Source: Arthrobacter sp. KBS0703 (GTDB taxonomy: Bacteria > Actinomycetota > Actinomycetes > Actinomycetales > Micrococcaceae). Taken from it: 64,000 bases of DNA. Positions 37,302 through 46,106 of this stretch are shown here, piece after piece (the stretch's first letter is position 1; the number at the start of each line of letters is the position of its first letter). The stretch spans positions 186,001 through 250,000 of the forward strand of contig NZ_MVDG02000001.1 of NCBI RefSeq assembly GCF_002008315.2. The letters are read 5' to 3'. The notes beneath the pieces are model-generated. The model searched no databases. It was not told the origin of the DNA and saw only the letters and a program-made list of their open reading frames with translations. Position numbers and translations under genes: made by a program.

Positions 37302-37394
37302 GTGGAACAGGACCAACAATGCCCGGGGCCCCTCAGGAAAGAGTCCGCTTCAGGTCAATAAGGGATCAGCAGTTGATCAAGGATTGATCAAGAC
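37302..37394 (-). promoter_or_regulatory. Conserved leader/operator region upstream of HPt-like copy 1
   Basis: This segment matches 47401-47493 without a gap and with about a dozen mismatches. It contains two perfect TTGATCAA palindromes at 37373-37380 and 37384-37391, one helical turn (11 bp) apart. A GCCCGGGGC palindrome lies nearer the gene. On the minus strand TTGACC occurs within the shared part. I read it as a promoter with a tandem operator, inferred from conservation. Confidence 0.5.
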
Positions 37395-37556
37395 AGGACG
37401 GCGAGCAGTGTCTCATCGGACCTTGAAAAGGAGGCTGGGAATCGTTGCCCGGGGAGGCCTATGCTGGTGCCAGCCGTCGGGGCCTCTGAACTCCGAAGAT
37501 TCCTTATGCGGGTGTTTGCCGACGGCTGCCGGACAGGTCCGTGAGAGAAGGACACG

Positions 37557-38708
37557 ATGGGCTGGAAGGCCAGGCGGAGGGCGGCCAAAGGTGCCCGCCG
37601 GGGTGCGCAGTGGCTCGCCCTTGCGGTTGCCGTCATTATGTCCGGGGCGGCCAGCCAGCCGTCGCCGACCCCGCAGACCGCGCCACGCCCCGTTACCGCC
37701 GCCGCTCCTGCCGCGGCGCCGGTGCCGGATGTGCCTGCGCTGACCCGGGCAGCGAGGGCCGGCCACGTCTTTGTGATTAACCTCGAGAACAGGGGCTATG
37801 GCGCGGTCTGGGGACCGGCGTCGAAAGCCCCCTATCTGTCTAAATTCCTGCGCGCCCGGGGTGTCCTGCTGTCCCAGTACTACGCGATCGCACACAATTC
37901 GCTGCCGAACTACCTGGCGCAGATTTCCGGGCAGCCATCGAACGCCATGACCCGTGCCGGCTGCGGGACCTATGCGCGGTTCAGGCCCGCCGGTCCTCCG
38001 TACCGCGGCGTTTTCAGGGGCGCAGGCTGCCTCTACCCACGGTCCGTTCCCACCGTCGGCGGGCAGCTGACTGCGGCCAGGAAGAGCTGGAAGGGGTACA
38101 TGGAGGACATGCGGATCCCGTGCCGGCATCCGCCGCCCGGCGCCCAGGACGGGAGCCAGGGGGCCCGGCGCGGTGACCAGTACGCCACGCGGCACAACCC
38201 CTTCGTGTACTTCGAAGCGATCACGTCCTCGCCCGACTGCCGGCGGCGGGTGGTTGATTTCAGGGCGCTCGCCTACGATCTGAGGTCGTACGCGGCGACG
38301 CCCAACCTCTCCTACATCACCCCCAATCTGTGCAGCGACGGGCACGACAGCCCCTGCGTGGACCGGCGACCCGGCGGCCTGGTCACCGCGAACGCCTGGC
38401 TCCTGCGGCACGTGCCGCCCATTCTGCGGTCCCCGGCGTTCCAGCGCGACGGCGTCCTGATCATCACCTTCGACGAAGCCGAAGGCCGCTCGGCCGGCCC
38501 TCCGGGCAGACCCGGCGGGACTGCAGGCGGCCGGGTGGGCGCCCTGGTGCTCTCGCCCTTCGTCAGGGGCGGCACCATCTCGCACCGCTTCTACAACCAC
38601 TACAGCCTGCTGGCCACCATCGAGGACATCTTCCGGCTGCCCCGACTCGGTATTGCCCGTGGCGTAGGGGTGAACAGCTTCGGGCCCGACGTCTTCAACG
38701 CCCGCTGA
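37557..38708 (+). CDS. Secreted phosphoesterase-family protein
   Basis: This 383-residue protein has a basic N terminus and a hydrophobic export segment (WLALAVAVIMSGAASQ, residues about 18-35), so it is exported. The mature part has the phosphoesterase-family (alkaline phosphatase-like fold) blocks. HVFVINLENRGYG supplies a metal-site Glu/Asn, and HNSLPNYLAQISGQPSN follows. VLIITFDEAEGRS and VGALVLSPFV carry Asp/Glu ligands, and HRFYNHYSLLATIEDIFRLP the C-terminal His. AGAAGGAC precedes the ATG. Related proteins act as phospholipase C or acid phosphatase; the substrate here is not determined. Confidence 0.88.
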   Translation: MGWKARRRAAKGARRGAQWLALAVAVIMSGAASQPSPTPQTAPRPVTAAAPAAAPVPDVPALTRAARAGHVFVINLENRGYGAVWGPASKAPYLSKFLRARGVLLSQYYAIAHNSLPNYLAQISGQPSNAMTRAGCGTYARFRPAGPPYRGVFRGAGCLYPRSVPTVGGQLTAARKSWKGYMEDMRIPCRHPPPGAQDGSQGARRGDQYATRHNPFVYFEAITSSPDCRRRVVDFRALAYDLRSYAATPNLSYITPNLCSDGHDSPCVDRRPGGLVTANAWLLRHVPPILRSPAFQRDGVLIITFDEAEGRSAGPPGRPGGTAGGRVGALVLSPFVRGGTISHRFYNHYSLLATIEDIFRLPRLGIARGVGVNSFGPDVFNAR

Positions 38709-38732
38709 CGGGATTGGTTGAGCGCATGGGGT

Positions 38733-38764
38733 GCCGGGCGGCAGGCTGAGGCTGACCGCCCGGC
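38733..38764 (+). terminator. G/C hairpin after the phosphoesterase gene
   Basis: GCCGGGCGG (38733-38741) pairs with CCGCCCGGC (38756-38764) over a 14-base loop, about 25 bases past the stop codon at 38706-38708. No T-run follows. Part of it lies in the sequence shared with 35613-35669. Confidence 0.5.
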
Positions 38765-38896
38765 TCCCGGCCCGCCGTCGTCCGTCTTTGAAACGCTCAC
38801 AGCCCCCTCACAGCAGCACAACAGGCGCACACTAGTCCGGCGTTCAAGTATTGGGTCATAGCCTCCGAGCAGTCGGAGCCGAACCCAAGGAGCACG

Positions 38897-40099
38897 ATGA
38901 TGAACGCCAGTGCAGGCACCGAGAGTCAGGCAGCCGCGACGCCCGCCACCCGCCGGAAGGCCGGGAAACGGGTCGGGCCGGCGGTCTTTGTCACGAGCCT
39001 GGTGGCCGCCGGTCTCCTGGGCGGGGGCGCCGCAGCCGGGGCCGCAACCCTGTGGGGCGCGCCGACGCAGGCGGCCTCCAGCGCGCAGGCTGCCCAGTAC
39101 ACGCCGGTGATCGTCAACAACACCTCCAGCGTCAACGCGGTGACCGCCGCCGCCCAGAAGGCCTCGCCCAGCGTGGTGACCATCAGCGCCAGCTCCGGCA
39201 GTTCCGGCGGCACCGGCTCCGGCATCATCCTGGACGCCGACGGCCACATCCTGACCAACACGCACGTGGTCACTCTCGACGGGCAGGCCCAGGCAGCGGC
39301 CATCGAGGTCCGCACCAGCGACGGAAAAGTCTATGCGGCCACCATCGTCGGCACGGATCCGCTCTCGGACCTGGCCATCATCAAGATCACCGCCACCGGG
39401 CTGGTCCCGGCGACCCTGGGCGACTCCAGCGCAGTCAACGTGGGTGACGCCGCCATCGCCATCGGCGCGCCGCTGGGACTCAGCGGCACCGTCACGGACG
39501 GCATCGTCTCGGCCGTGGACCGCACCATTGAGACGGAGTCATCGGCAGCCGGCAGCTCCGCTTCCGCAAACGCGGCGCAGGACTCCATCAGCATCAACGT
39601 CATCCAGACGGACGCGGCCATCAACCCCGGAAACTCCGGCGGCGCCCTGACCAACACGCAGGGCGAGATCATCGGCGTCAACGTGGCCATCGCCTCGGCC
39701 GCTTCATCCTCCTCATCCTCGGCCCAGTCCGGCAACATCGGCGTCGGGTTCTCCATCCCGATCAACGTGGCCAAGCGGGTGGCCCAGGAGATCATCGCCA
39801 ACGGCTCCGCGACGCACGGCCAGCTGGGCCTGTCCGTGCAGGACAAGGCGCCCGGCACGTCCGAGTTCACCACCGGGGCCGAGGTGGCCGCCGTGACCCC
39901 CGGGTCCGCGGCAGCCAAGGCGGGACTGAAAGAGGGCGACGTGGTCACCGCGCTGGCCGGCCACACCGTGACGGACGCGTCCGAGCTGACGGCGGCCGCC
40001 CGCGAACAGGCAGCCGGGAGCACGGTGAAGATCACGTTCCAGCGGGGCGGCCAGGATCAGGAAGCCGACGTCACGCTCGGTGCGGCAACGGCAGGCTGA
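38897..40099 (+). CDS. HtrA/DegP-like S1C serine protease with a PDZ domain
   Basis: This 400-residue membrane-anchored protease of the cell envelope has one N-terminal helix (residues about 33-58) and a trypsin-like domain. The catalytic triad is His in NTHVVT, Asp in DPLSDLAII and Ser in NPGNSGGAL. A PDZ domain occupies about residues 305-400 (GAEVAAVTPGSAAAKAGLKEGDVV). It probably degrades or refolds damaged exported proteins. AAGGAGCACG precedes two possible ATGs at 38897 and 38900. A Ser-rich loop (ASSSSSSAQS) near residue 275 is low-complexity. Confidence 0.93.
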   Translation: MMNASAGTESQAAATPATRRKAGKRVGPAVFVTSLVAAGLLGGGAAAGAATLWGAPTQAASSAQAAQYTPVIVNNTSSVNAVTAAAQKASPSVVTISASSGSSGGTGSGIILDADGHILTNTHVVTLDGQAQAAAIEVRTSDGKVYAATIVGTDPLSDLAIIKITATGLVPATLGDSSAVNVGDAAIAIGAPLGLSGTVTDGIVSAVDRTIETESSAAGSSASANAAQDSISINVIQTDAAINPGNSGGALTNTQGEIIGVNVAIASAASSSSSSAQSGNIGVGFSIPINVAKRVAQEIIANGSATHGQLGLSVQDKAPGTSEFTTGAEVAAVTPGSAAAKAGLKEGDVVTALAGHTVTDASELTAAAREQAAGSTVKITFQRGGQDQEADVTLGAATAG

Positions 40100-40142
40100 C
40101 GCCGGCTCGCTGACGCGGCAGGGGCCGGTTATTCGACGCCGG

Positions 40143-41075
40143 TCAATTCCGGACCGCTCGCCGGACATTCTGTTCCGGCGCCACCTTGGCCAGCAGCGTC
40201 CGCTCGGCCATCTGGGCCATTTTGCGTGTTGCGGGGGAAAGGTAGGCGGACTCCCGCTGGATGAGGGCGATGGTGTCGTACAGCGGTTCGGCAAATGGAA
40301 CGGCTTTGACGTTTTTCGGGAAACCGGGCCCGTTGACGATTGCCTGGGGGACAATGGTGTCCGCCGCCCCCGTGGCCACAAGGCCCAGCGCCGTATCGAC
40401 ATGTTCCACTTCAATGGCGGGATCTATCTTCAGGCCTTTCAGCCGCGCGCGCTCGAGAATCTGCCGGCGCGTGGGATCACGCCAGCCGGCGAAGGCGTCA
40501 TAAAGCACCAGCTTGGACTGCGCGAGTTCCTCGATGGTCATGGGGCCGCGTGACGGATCGCGCTGGGCGGAGGCGTAAAAAACTTCGTCCCTGAAGAGCG
40601 GCCTGACCTGGAGCCCGGTTTCCACAACAGGGAGAACAATGAGACCCGCTTCAATTTCACCGGAAGCCACGGATTCGGCCACGGCGACGGAGTTCAACCC
40701 CACAAGACGCACTTTCACCTTGGGATAGCGACGGTGGAAGCGCTGCACGAGGTCGGCAAGATCGTAGTGCGCTCCGTAACGCAGGACGCCGAAGGTGCAG
40801 ACGCCGCCCTCCAGCGATGACATGGATTTCAGGGCCTCCACACCGTTGTCGAAAGAGGTCACGGACTGCAGCGCATGGACCTTGAGTTCGACTGCTGCGG
40901 TGGTGGGAATGAGCCGTCTGCCGCCGCGGGTGAAAAGGCTGTGGTTGAGCTCGTGTTCCAGCCTGCTGATGAGCTCCGAAACGGATGCCTGGCTTGTTTC
41001 CAACTTTCGTGCCGCGGCAGTGAAGGAGCCTAGCTCATACGCGGCGAGGAAGGCCCGGAGTTGCGTGAGTGTCAT
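40143..41075 (-). CDS. LysR-family transcription regulator
   Basis: This 310-residue protein has an N-terminal winged helix (MTLTQLRAFLAAYELGSFTAAARKLETSQASVSELISRLE) and a periplasmic-binding-like effector domain after residue 90. It is divergent from the HisD-like dehydrogenase gene with an 83-base gap, the standard layout for a LysR regulator of the adjacent operon. The inducer is probably related to the substrate of that dehydrogenase or the ABC transporter. Confidence 0.94.
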   Translation of the reverse strand: MTLTQLRAFLAAYELGSFTAAARKLETSQASVSELISRLEHELNHSLFTRGGRRLIPTTAAVELKVHALQSVTSFDNGVEALKSMSSLEGGVCTFGVLRYGAHYDLADLVQRFHRRYPKVKVRLVGLNSVAVAESVASGEIEAGLIVLPVVETGLQVRPLFRDEVFYASAQRDPSRGPMTIEELAQSKLVLYDAFAGWRDPTRRQILERARLKGLKIDPAIEVEHVDTALGLVATGAADTIVPQAIVNGPGFPKNVKAVPFAEPLYDTIALIQRESAYLSPATRKMAQMAERTLLAKVAPEQNVRRAVRN

Positions 41076-41158
41076 GACTCATCCTATCGGGCAACCCTAT
41101 GGCAGGCACGTGTTTACGTCCCGTTGTGCGATGGCTCGCCTGCACGTACCTTTAGCCC

Positions 41159-42478
41159 ATGCAACTTACTGAACGTGACCGGGTCCACATCCGGGGCAAC
41201 TTCTCAACACTGAAGGGCCCCGCCGTAGGGGGCGTCCCGGCCCAGCGTTTGCCGGAGGTTATTCAAACGGTCTCCGAGATGCTTGGCGACATCGAGAAAA
41301 ACGGTATGGACGCCGTCGTCAAATACTCGAAGCAGTTAGACGGCTGGCAGGGCGCAAACATGGAGATCGGCCAGGACGATCTGGCCAGGACCGGAGACGC
41401 ACTGTCCCCGGAATTGCGTGAGGCCCTGATGGCCAGTGCCGAGCGGACCAGGCTTTTCGCCGTCGAGCAACGCGAGCACCTCACCGACTTTGAGGCCGAG
41501 CTCCTCCCGGGCGTCTTCACCGGACACAAGTACGTTCCCGTGGCCCGCGTAGGGGCCTATCTGCCAGCGGGCAGATTCCCCATCCTTGCCAGCGCCTTCA
41601 TGACGGTGGGGGTGGCGAAGGCCGCCGGCGTCGGCAGCGTCATCTCCTGCACTCCGCCGGCCGGCCCGGACAGCGGACACCCGGCTGTTCTGTACGCCGC
41701 GTACCTTGCCGGAGTTGACCGTGCCTTTGTCCTCGGCGGCGTGCAGGCCCTGGCCGCCATGGCCTTCGGCCTTCTCGGCGAGCAGCCGTCGGACATCCTC
41801 GTCGGCGCAGGCAACGCCTACGTCACCGAGGCGAAACGCCAGCTGTTTGGACGCGTCGGCATCGACCTCCTGGCCGGCCCGTCCGAAGTCGCCGTCATCG
41901 CCGACGAAACCGCGGACGCGGAACTCGTCGCCGCGGATCTCCTGGGCCAGGCAGAACACGGCCCGCAGTCACCAGCGTCCCTCGTGACCACGTCCCGGGA
42001 GCTGGGCGAAGAAGTCATCAGGCACATCGACAAGCAGTTGCGCTCGCTGGCCACCCGGGACATTGCCGGGCCGGCATGGCGCGACTACGGCACCGTCTAC
42101 CTTGCGGAGGACCGGGAAACGGCAGTGCAGATCATGGATCTGCTGGCCCCTGAGCACCTGGAAATCCAGACCTCGGACGATTCCTACTATCACGCCAACC
42201 TGCGTAATTACGGCTCCATCTTCCTGGGCCCGTGGTCCACCGTGGCTTACTCAGACAAGGGCGCTTCCGGCACCAACCATGTGCTCCCCACCGGAGGCGG
42301 GGCCCGGTCATCAGCAGGGCTCTCCGTCTCCAGGTTCCTCAAACCACTCACCTACCAGCGGGTGGAAAAGGACGCCACGCCACGTCTGGCCAACTACGTG
42401 GCGACAATATCCGACGTCGAGGGAATGGAAGCCCACAAGGCCACAGCCACCCTTCGGCTCGAACGCTTCAACCGATAA
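41159..42478 (+). CDS. HisD-like NAD-dependent alcohol dehydrogenase (histidinol dehydrogenase family)
   Basis: This 439-residue member of the histidinol dehydrogenase fold has YVPVARVGAYLPAGRFPILA, VGAGNAYVTEAKRQLFGRVGID and SEVAVIADETAD. It also has the metal-ligand blocks LLGQAEHGP and APEHLEI and the C-terminal GTNHVLPTGGGARSSAG. The GAYLPAGRFPILASAFMTVGVAKAAGV segment is unlike biosynthetic HisD. It resembles the catabolic paralogues that oxidise other alcohols, of which sulfopropanediol dehydrogenase is one known example. Lying beside a LysR gene and an uptake ABC system and away from other his genes, it is probably catabolic. The substrate is unknown. Confidence 0.85.
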   Translation: MQLTERDRVHIRGNFSTLKGPAVGGVPAQRLPEVIQTVSEMLGDIEKNGMDAVVKYSKQLDGWQGANMEIGQDDLARTGDALSPELREALMASAERTRLFAVEQREHLTDFEAELLPGVFTGHKYVPVARVGAYLPAGRFPILASAFMTVGVAKAAGVGSVISCTPPAGPDSGHPAVLYAAYLAGVDRAFVLGGVQALAAMAFGLLGEQPSDILVGAGNAYVTEAKRQLFGRVGIDLLAGPSEVAVIADETADAELVAADLLGQAEHGPQSPASLVTTSRELGEEVIRHIDKQLRSLATRDIAGPAWRDYGTVYLAEDRETAVQIMDLLAPEHLEIQTSDDSYYHANLRNYGSIFLGPWSTVAYSDKGASGTNHVLPTGGGARSSAGLSVSRFLKPLTYQRVEKDATPRLANYVATISDVEGMEAHKATATLRLERFNR

Positions 42479-42504
42479 AACCCATCACTAGCAAAAGGCA
42501 CTTC

Positions 42505-43320
42505 ATGATGAATACAAAGATGCTCCGCAGGCGCTTCGCTGCCCTGGTGCCCATGGGCATTGTTGTTGCCCTGGCGATGACGGCTTGTGGCTCAGGAGCC
42601 AGCAGTGGAGGGAGCACGGGCGGCACTGAACAGAAAACCCTCACCATCGCAACGTCCAACGATGCTCCCTTCTCCTTTACCGATCAGGCGTCCGGTGATC
42701 TCAAGGGCATTGACGGCGACATGATCAAGGCCATCGCGGACGCCAAGGGCTGGAAGATCAAGGTCTTCACCTCAGAATTTGCCACGCTGATCGCGGCGCT
42801 GAACGCAAAGAAGGCCGACGTCATCGTTGATGCCATGTACATCACGGACGACCGCAAGAAGCAGATCAACTTCACCGACCCCTGGTACACCGAAGGCGAG
42901 GCAATGGTGGTCCCGGCGGACTCCACCCTGGCCTCCCGGGACGATGTGAAGGGCAAGGTCCTCGGGGCGCAGACGGGCACCGTATTCAAGGACCTCGTGG
43001 ACAGCCTGGGCGGCAGCCAGGTCAAGCTCTTCGACTCGCAGGCTGCCCTGCTGGCCGCCGTGGAAAACAAGCAGGTTGACGCCGTCTTCACCGACAGCGC
43101 CGTGATCGGCTACAGCCTGGTTCAGAAGCCCAACCCCAAGCTCAAGCTCGTTCAGCCCTACAAGCCCTACTACCCGGGCATCATCGGCGCCGGAGTGCGC
43201 AAGGACGATTCGCAGCTGCTGCAGGACCTGAATTCCGGGCTCGCAGACCTGAAGAAGACCCCGAAATACCTCGAGATCCTCAAAAAGTACGGTCTCGGCG
43301 AAGCCAACATGTCCAAGTAG
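42505..43320 (+). CDS. Amino-acid-type ABC transporter substrate-binding lipoprotein
   Basis: About 271 residues from the ATG at 42505, with AAAAGG upstream. A lipoprotein signal peptide ends in LAMTACGSG (Cys 26). The mature part is an extracellular solute-binding family 3 protein: TLTIATSNDAPFSFTDQ, IDGDMIKAIADAKGWKIKV and the DAVFTDSAVIGY hinge region. It starts 26 bases after the HisD-like gene and is followed by permease and ATPase genes, forming a complete importer. The solute is probably an amino acid or polar organic compound handled by the HisD-like enzyme. Confidence 0.93.
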   Translation: MMNTKMLRRRFAALVPMGIVVALAMTACGSGASSGGSTGGTEQKTLTIATSNDAPFSFTDQASGDLKGIDGDMIKAIADAKGWKIKVFTSEFATLIAALNAKKADVIVDAMYITDDRKKQINFTDPWYTEGEAMVVPADSTLASRDDVKGKVLGAQTGTVFKDLVDSLGGSQVKLFDSQAALLAAVENKQVDAVFTDSAVIGYSLVQKPNPKLKLVQPYKPYYPGIIGAGVRKDDSQLLQDLNSGLADLKKTPKYLEILKKYGLGEANMSK

Positions 43321-43401
43321 TATTCGGCACCGGGCCGGGCCGGCGGACACCGCTTCATGGGAGTGATGACCGCCGGCCCGGCCTCAATCTAGGGATCCTT
43401 A

Positions 43402-44055
43402 ATGGACTTCATCGACAACACCTTCGCCGTTTTTCCGGCATTGCTGGTGGCCGTACCCGTCGTGGTGCAACTGGCGCTGGGCGCAATGGGGCTGGCGCTG
43501 GTTCTGGGCCTGCTGATTGCCTTGGCGCGCATTTCCTCGATCAGGATCCTCCGCGGGGTTGCGACTTTCTATCTGGAGGTCATCCGGGGAACACCCCTTC
43601 TGGTGCAGCTGGTCTACATCTTCTTCGTCCTCCCCAGCATCGGTGTGGACATTGAACCCGTTCCCGCCGGCATCCTGGGCCTGGGGCTCAACTACGCCGC
43701 CTACCTCTCCGAGGTATTCCGCTCCGCCATCCTGTCGGTGGAACACGGCCAGACCGAAGCAGCACTGTCCCTGGGCTACACCCCCACGAAGACCCTGTGG
43801 AAAGTGGTGATCCCACAGTCTTTCGTGGTCTCCATGGCGCCGATCGGCAACTACTTCATTGCCATGGTCAAGGACACCGCTCTCACCTCGGTGATCGCCG
43901 TGACCGAGATCCTGAAGACCGCCAACATCCTGAACAGCCAGACCTTCCAGACCACAGCCATCTACACCGCCGCGGCGATTCTCTACCTGATTATCAGCCT
44001 CCCACTCTCACGCGTCGTGGTAGTGCTTGAACGAAAGGCACGGGCCAATGGCTGA
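43402..44055 (+). CDS. Amino-acid-type ABC transporter permease
   Basis: This 217-residue membrane protein has five helices. The family 3 permease signature includes [16 protein letters not shown] near residue 55 and the EAA loop [21 protein letters not shown]. It should pair with itself to form the channel. Its 3' end overlaps the ATPase gene by 8 bases, indicating coupling. Confidence 0.94.
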   Translation: MDFIDNTFAVFPALLVAVPVVVQLALGAMGLALVLGLLIALARISSIRILRGVATFYLEVIRGTPLLVQLVYIFFVLPSIGVDIEPVPAGILGLGLNYAAYLSEVFRSAILSVEHGQTEAALSLGYTPTKTLWKVVIPQSFVVSMAPIGNYFIAMVKDTALTSVIAVTEILKTANILNSQTFQTTAIYTAAAILYLIISLPLSRVVVVLERKARANG

Positions 44056-44884
44056 CGAGACCATCATCGACGTCCGCGATGTCCACAAGACCTTCGTCTC
44101 CGAGACGAAAAGGACACTCTGGAGCCGGCTTACAGGCCGGCCGCATGTGGAAAAGAGGGTCGAAGTGCTCAAGGGCGTGGACCTTGTGGTTCACCGCGGA
44201 GAGACCATCGCCATCCTGGGATCCAGCGGCTCCGGCAAGAGCACGCTGCTGCGCTGCATCAACAAACTCGAAACGATCGAAGCGGGCCGTATCTACGTCA
44301 ACGGACACCTGATCGGCTACGAGGAACGCGACGGCGAGCTGATCGCCGAAAAAGCATCCGTCACTGCCCAGAAGCGCACCGACATCGGCTTCGTGTTCCA
44401 GCACTTCAATCTGTTCCTCAACAAGACGGCCCTCGGAAACGTCATGGCTCCGCTGCGGGACGTCAAGAAGCTCTCTGCGGCCGAGGCCCGGAACGTCGCT
44501 GTGCCCAACCTGGAAATGGTGGGACTGGCCGACAAGATGGACAACTATCCCAGCAAGCTTTCCGGTGGTCAGAAGCAACGCGTTGCCATCGCCCGTGCCC
44601 TCGCCATGGAGCCCAGCGTGATGCTCTTCGACGAGCCGACATCCGCCCTGGACCCCGAGCTTGTGGGCGAAGTCCTCGCCGTCATCAAGAAGATCGCCCA
44701 GCAGGGCACCACCATGGTCATCGTCACCCACGAGATGCAGTTCGCCCGGGATATCGCGGACCGCATAGTTGTCATGGATCAAGGGGTCATCGTGGAGGAG
44801 GGGCCGCCAAGCCGGATCTTCACCTCGCCCCAGCATCCGAAGACCCGGGCCTTGCTGAGCCGGTCGGGCATTCTGCCCGCGTAG
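44048..44884 (+). CDS. Amino-acid-type ABC transporter ATP-binding protein
   Basis: About 278 residues. Walker [15 protein letters not shown]-loop FVFQHFNLF, signature [15 protein letters not shown], Walker [13 protein letters not shown] and H-loop VTHEMQ are all intact. A short insertion near residues 15-35 ([20 protein letters not shown]) is longer than in GlnQ-type proteins. The ATG at 44048 overlaps the permease gene. It completes the importer. Confidence 0.94.
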   Translation: MADETIIDVRDVHKTFVSETKRTLWSRLTGRPHVEKRVEVLKGVDLVVHRGETIAILGSSGSGKSTLLRCINKLETIEAGRIYVNGHLIGYEERDGELIAEKASVTAQKRTDIGFVFQHFNLFLNKTALGNVMAPLRDVKKLSAAEARNVAVPNLEMVGLADKMDNYPSKLSGGQKQRVAIARALAMEPSVMLFDEPTSALDPELVGEVLAVIKKIAQQGTTMVIVTHEMQFARDIADRIVVMDQGVIVEEGPPSRIFTSPQHPKTRALLSRSGILPA

Positions 44885-44953
44885 AGACGCGTGCCGCCGG
44901 CTTCCTGGGGAAGCTGGCGGCAGCACCGGCGTCGTAAGCTTTCTTCCGCTGCC

Positions 44954-45352
44954 TCATGCCTGCCCGCCTTTTGAGCCCCCCTGGTCCTGCCAGCCTCGAA
45001 TGAATTGTTCCAGCTCCCGGGTCAGCGGCAGGCAGTCGCTAGCCACCTCGCGGGCGGACTGGGCCGCGGCAGCGGCTTCCCCTTTGCGCAGGTTCTCTTC
45101 CAGGATGCGGCAGTCCCGTTCCATCGCCAGGCCGCCTGCCATATGGGCCCGGACTTTCAGGCTCAGCACCGCGTCTAGTGCGGCTGGCAGGTCCTCCTGG
45201 CGAACAGTGGAAAGGATGCGCCCCACTCGTTCCGGCAGCATTTGCACGAACATTGTGGCATAGGTGACGGCGATAGCGTCGCTTTCGACGTCCTCCGCGA
45301 GCCGAAGCAGCCGCGAGGAGGAGAATACGGCTCCATTGCCTTGAAGTGCCAT
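44954..45352 (-). CDS. HPt-like helical protein, copy 2
   Basis: This 132-residue paralogue of the 36.9-37.3 kb protein has the same length and nearly the same N terminus. The central helix is LSLKVRAHMAGGLAMERDCRILE, with the candidate phospho-accepting His. Here the gene is the last of a minus-strand group that starts with the SipW-like peptidase and two secreted proteins. The gap to the preceding gene is about 196 bases, so it could have its own promoter. The first 20 bases upstream match copy 1, and then the sequences diverge. The assignment to the HPt superfamily is probable. Confidence 0.6.
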   Translation of the reverse strand: MALQGNGAVFSSSRLLRLAEDVESDAIAVTYATMFVQMLPERVGRILSTVRQEDLPAALDAVLSLKVRAHMAGGLAMERDCRILEENLRKGEAAAAAQSAREVASDCLPLTRELEQFIRGWQDQGGSKGGQA

Positions 45353-45548
45353 TGTCTTTCCGTTCGATGTGTCTTGTAGCTTCGGCTCCCTTGGAATGTG
45401 TGGGGTTGGCCGGTGTTCCGCATCAGCGCCCGGTGGCCGTGGCCGTGCAGACCTTAGCCCTGGTAACGGGCGTGACTGGCTCGGTTCGCTCTCTCATCTC
45501 GGTCCTCTTGACGACATCTGTACTAGCAGCGGCGACCGGGGAATACGG

Positions 45549-46094
45549 TCAGGACGTGGTGGTGTTAGCTGTGCGGACCTGGCTGCGCGAGACTGTGACT
45601 CCAATGGTGATGGTTGAATCTCGTTGGATAGCCGCGGTGATCCGGACGCGCAGTCGAATTTTGGTTCCTGTGGCCGCAAGCGGAGCGTTCAACGCCGTAG
45701 GGGAGGCCCCCGTATTCATGACGGTCGTGATAGTGCCCGACGGACAGGTTCCGGTGGACTCGTCCCAGGTGGTGCTGCACCTTTCCACCGCGGCTGAACT
45801 CCTTGTGGTCGTGGCAGTAAAGGTCTCCCCGGTGAGAGAGAGTGTGCCGGTGTTGACCACGTTGAAGTACTGCCGGTCTGTTCCTGCCGCCGTGAACGTC
45901 AGTGCCAGTGCCCCAGTGCCGAAAGGGGCGGCCCCGGCGGTGGTGGCCACGGCGCTCCATTGTCCCGAGCCGGCTGCCTGAGTGCCGGACACCGCCCCTG
46001 CCTTTATTGCAGCGTGGGCTGGAGCGGCGACCAGGCACGGCAGCAGGGCCGCGGCAATGATGACCGCCACCCCGCTGCTGTGCCTGTGCGTCAT
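45549..46094 (-). CDS. Secreted small beta-rich protein of the SipW-like operon
   Basis: This 181-residue protein has a signal peptide (residues 1-28, ending APAHA) and a mature part rich in Thr, Ala and Gly. It has an alternating pattern typical of beta-sandwich surface or fibre proteins, and two Cys (RCSTTW, GTCPSG) that could form a disulfide. It has no sorting signal or membrane anchor. It follows the TasA/CalY-like gene after 12 bases and is co-transcribed with it. No named family is recognised, but the context suggests an extracellular matrix component. Confidence 0.65.
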   Translation of the reverse strand: MTHRHSSGVAVIIAAALLPCLVAAPAHAAIKAGAVSGTQAAGSGQWSAVATTAGAAPFGTGALALTFTAAGTDRQYFNVVNTGTLSLTGETFTATTTRSSAAVERCSTTWDESTGTCPSGTITTVMNTGASPTALNAPLAATGTKIRLRVRITAAIQRDSTITIGVTVSRSQVRTANTTTS

Positions 46095-46106
46095 GGTAGT
46101 AGCAGG

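Noticed and set aside
41159..42478. Biosynthetic histidinol dehydrogenase (hisD)
   Set aside because: The neighbours are a LysR gene and an ABC importer, no other his gene is present, and the YLPAGRFP block differs from biosynthetic HisD. Kept as HisD-like only.
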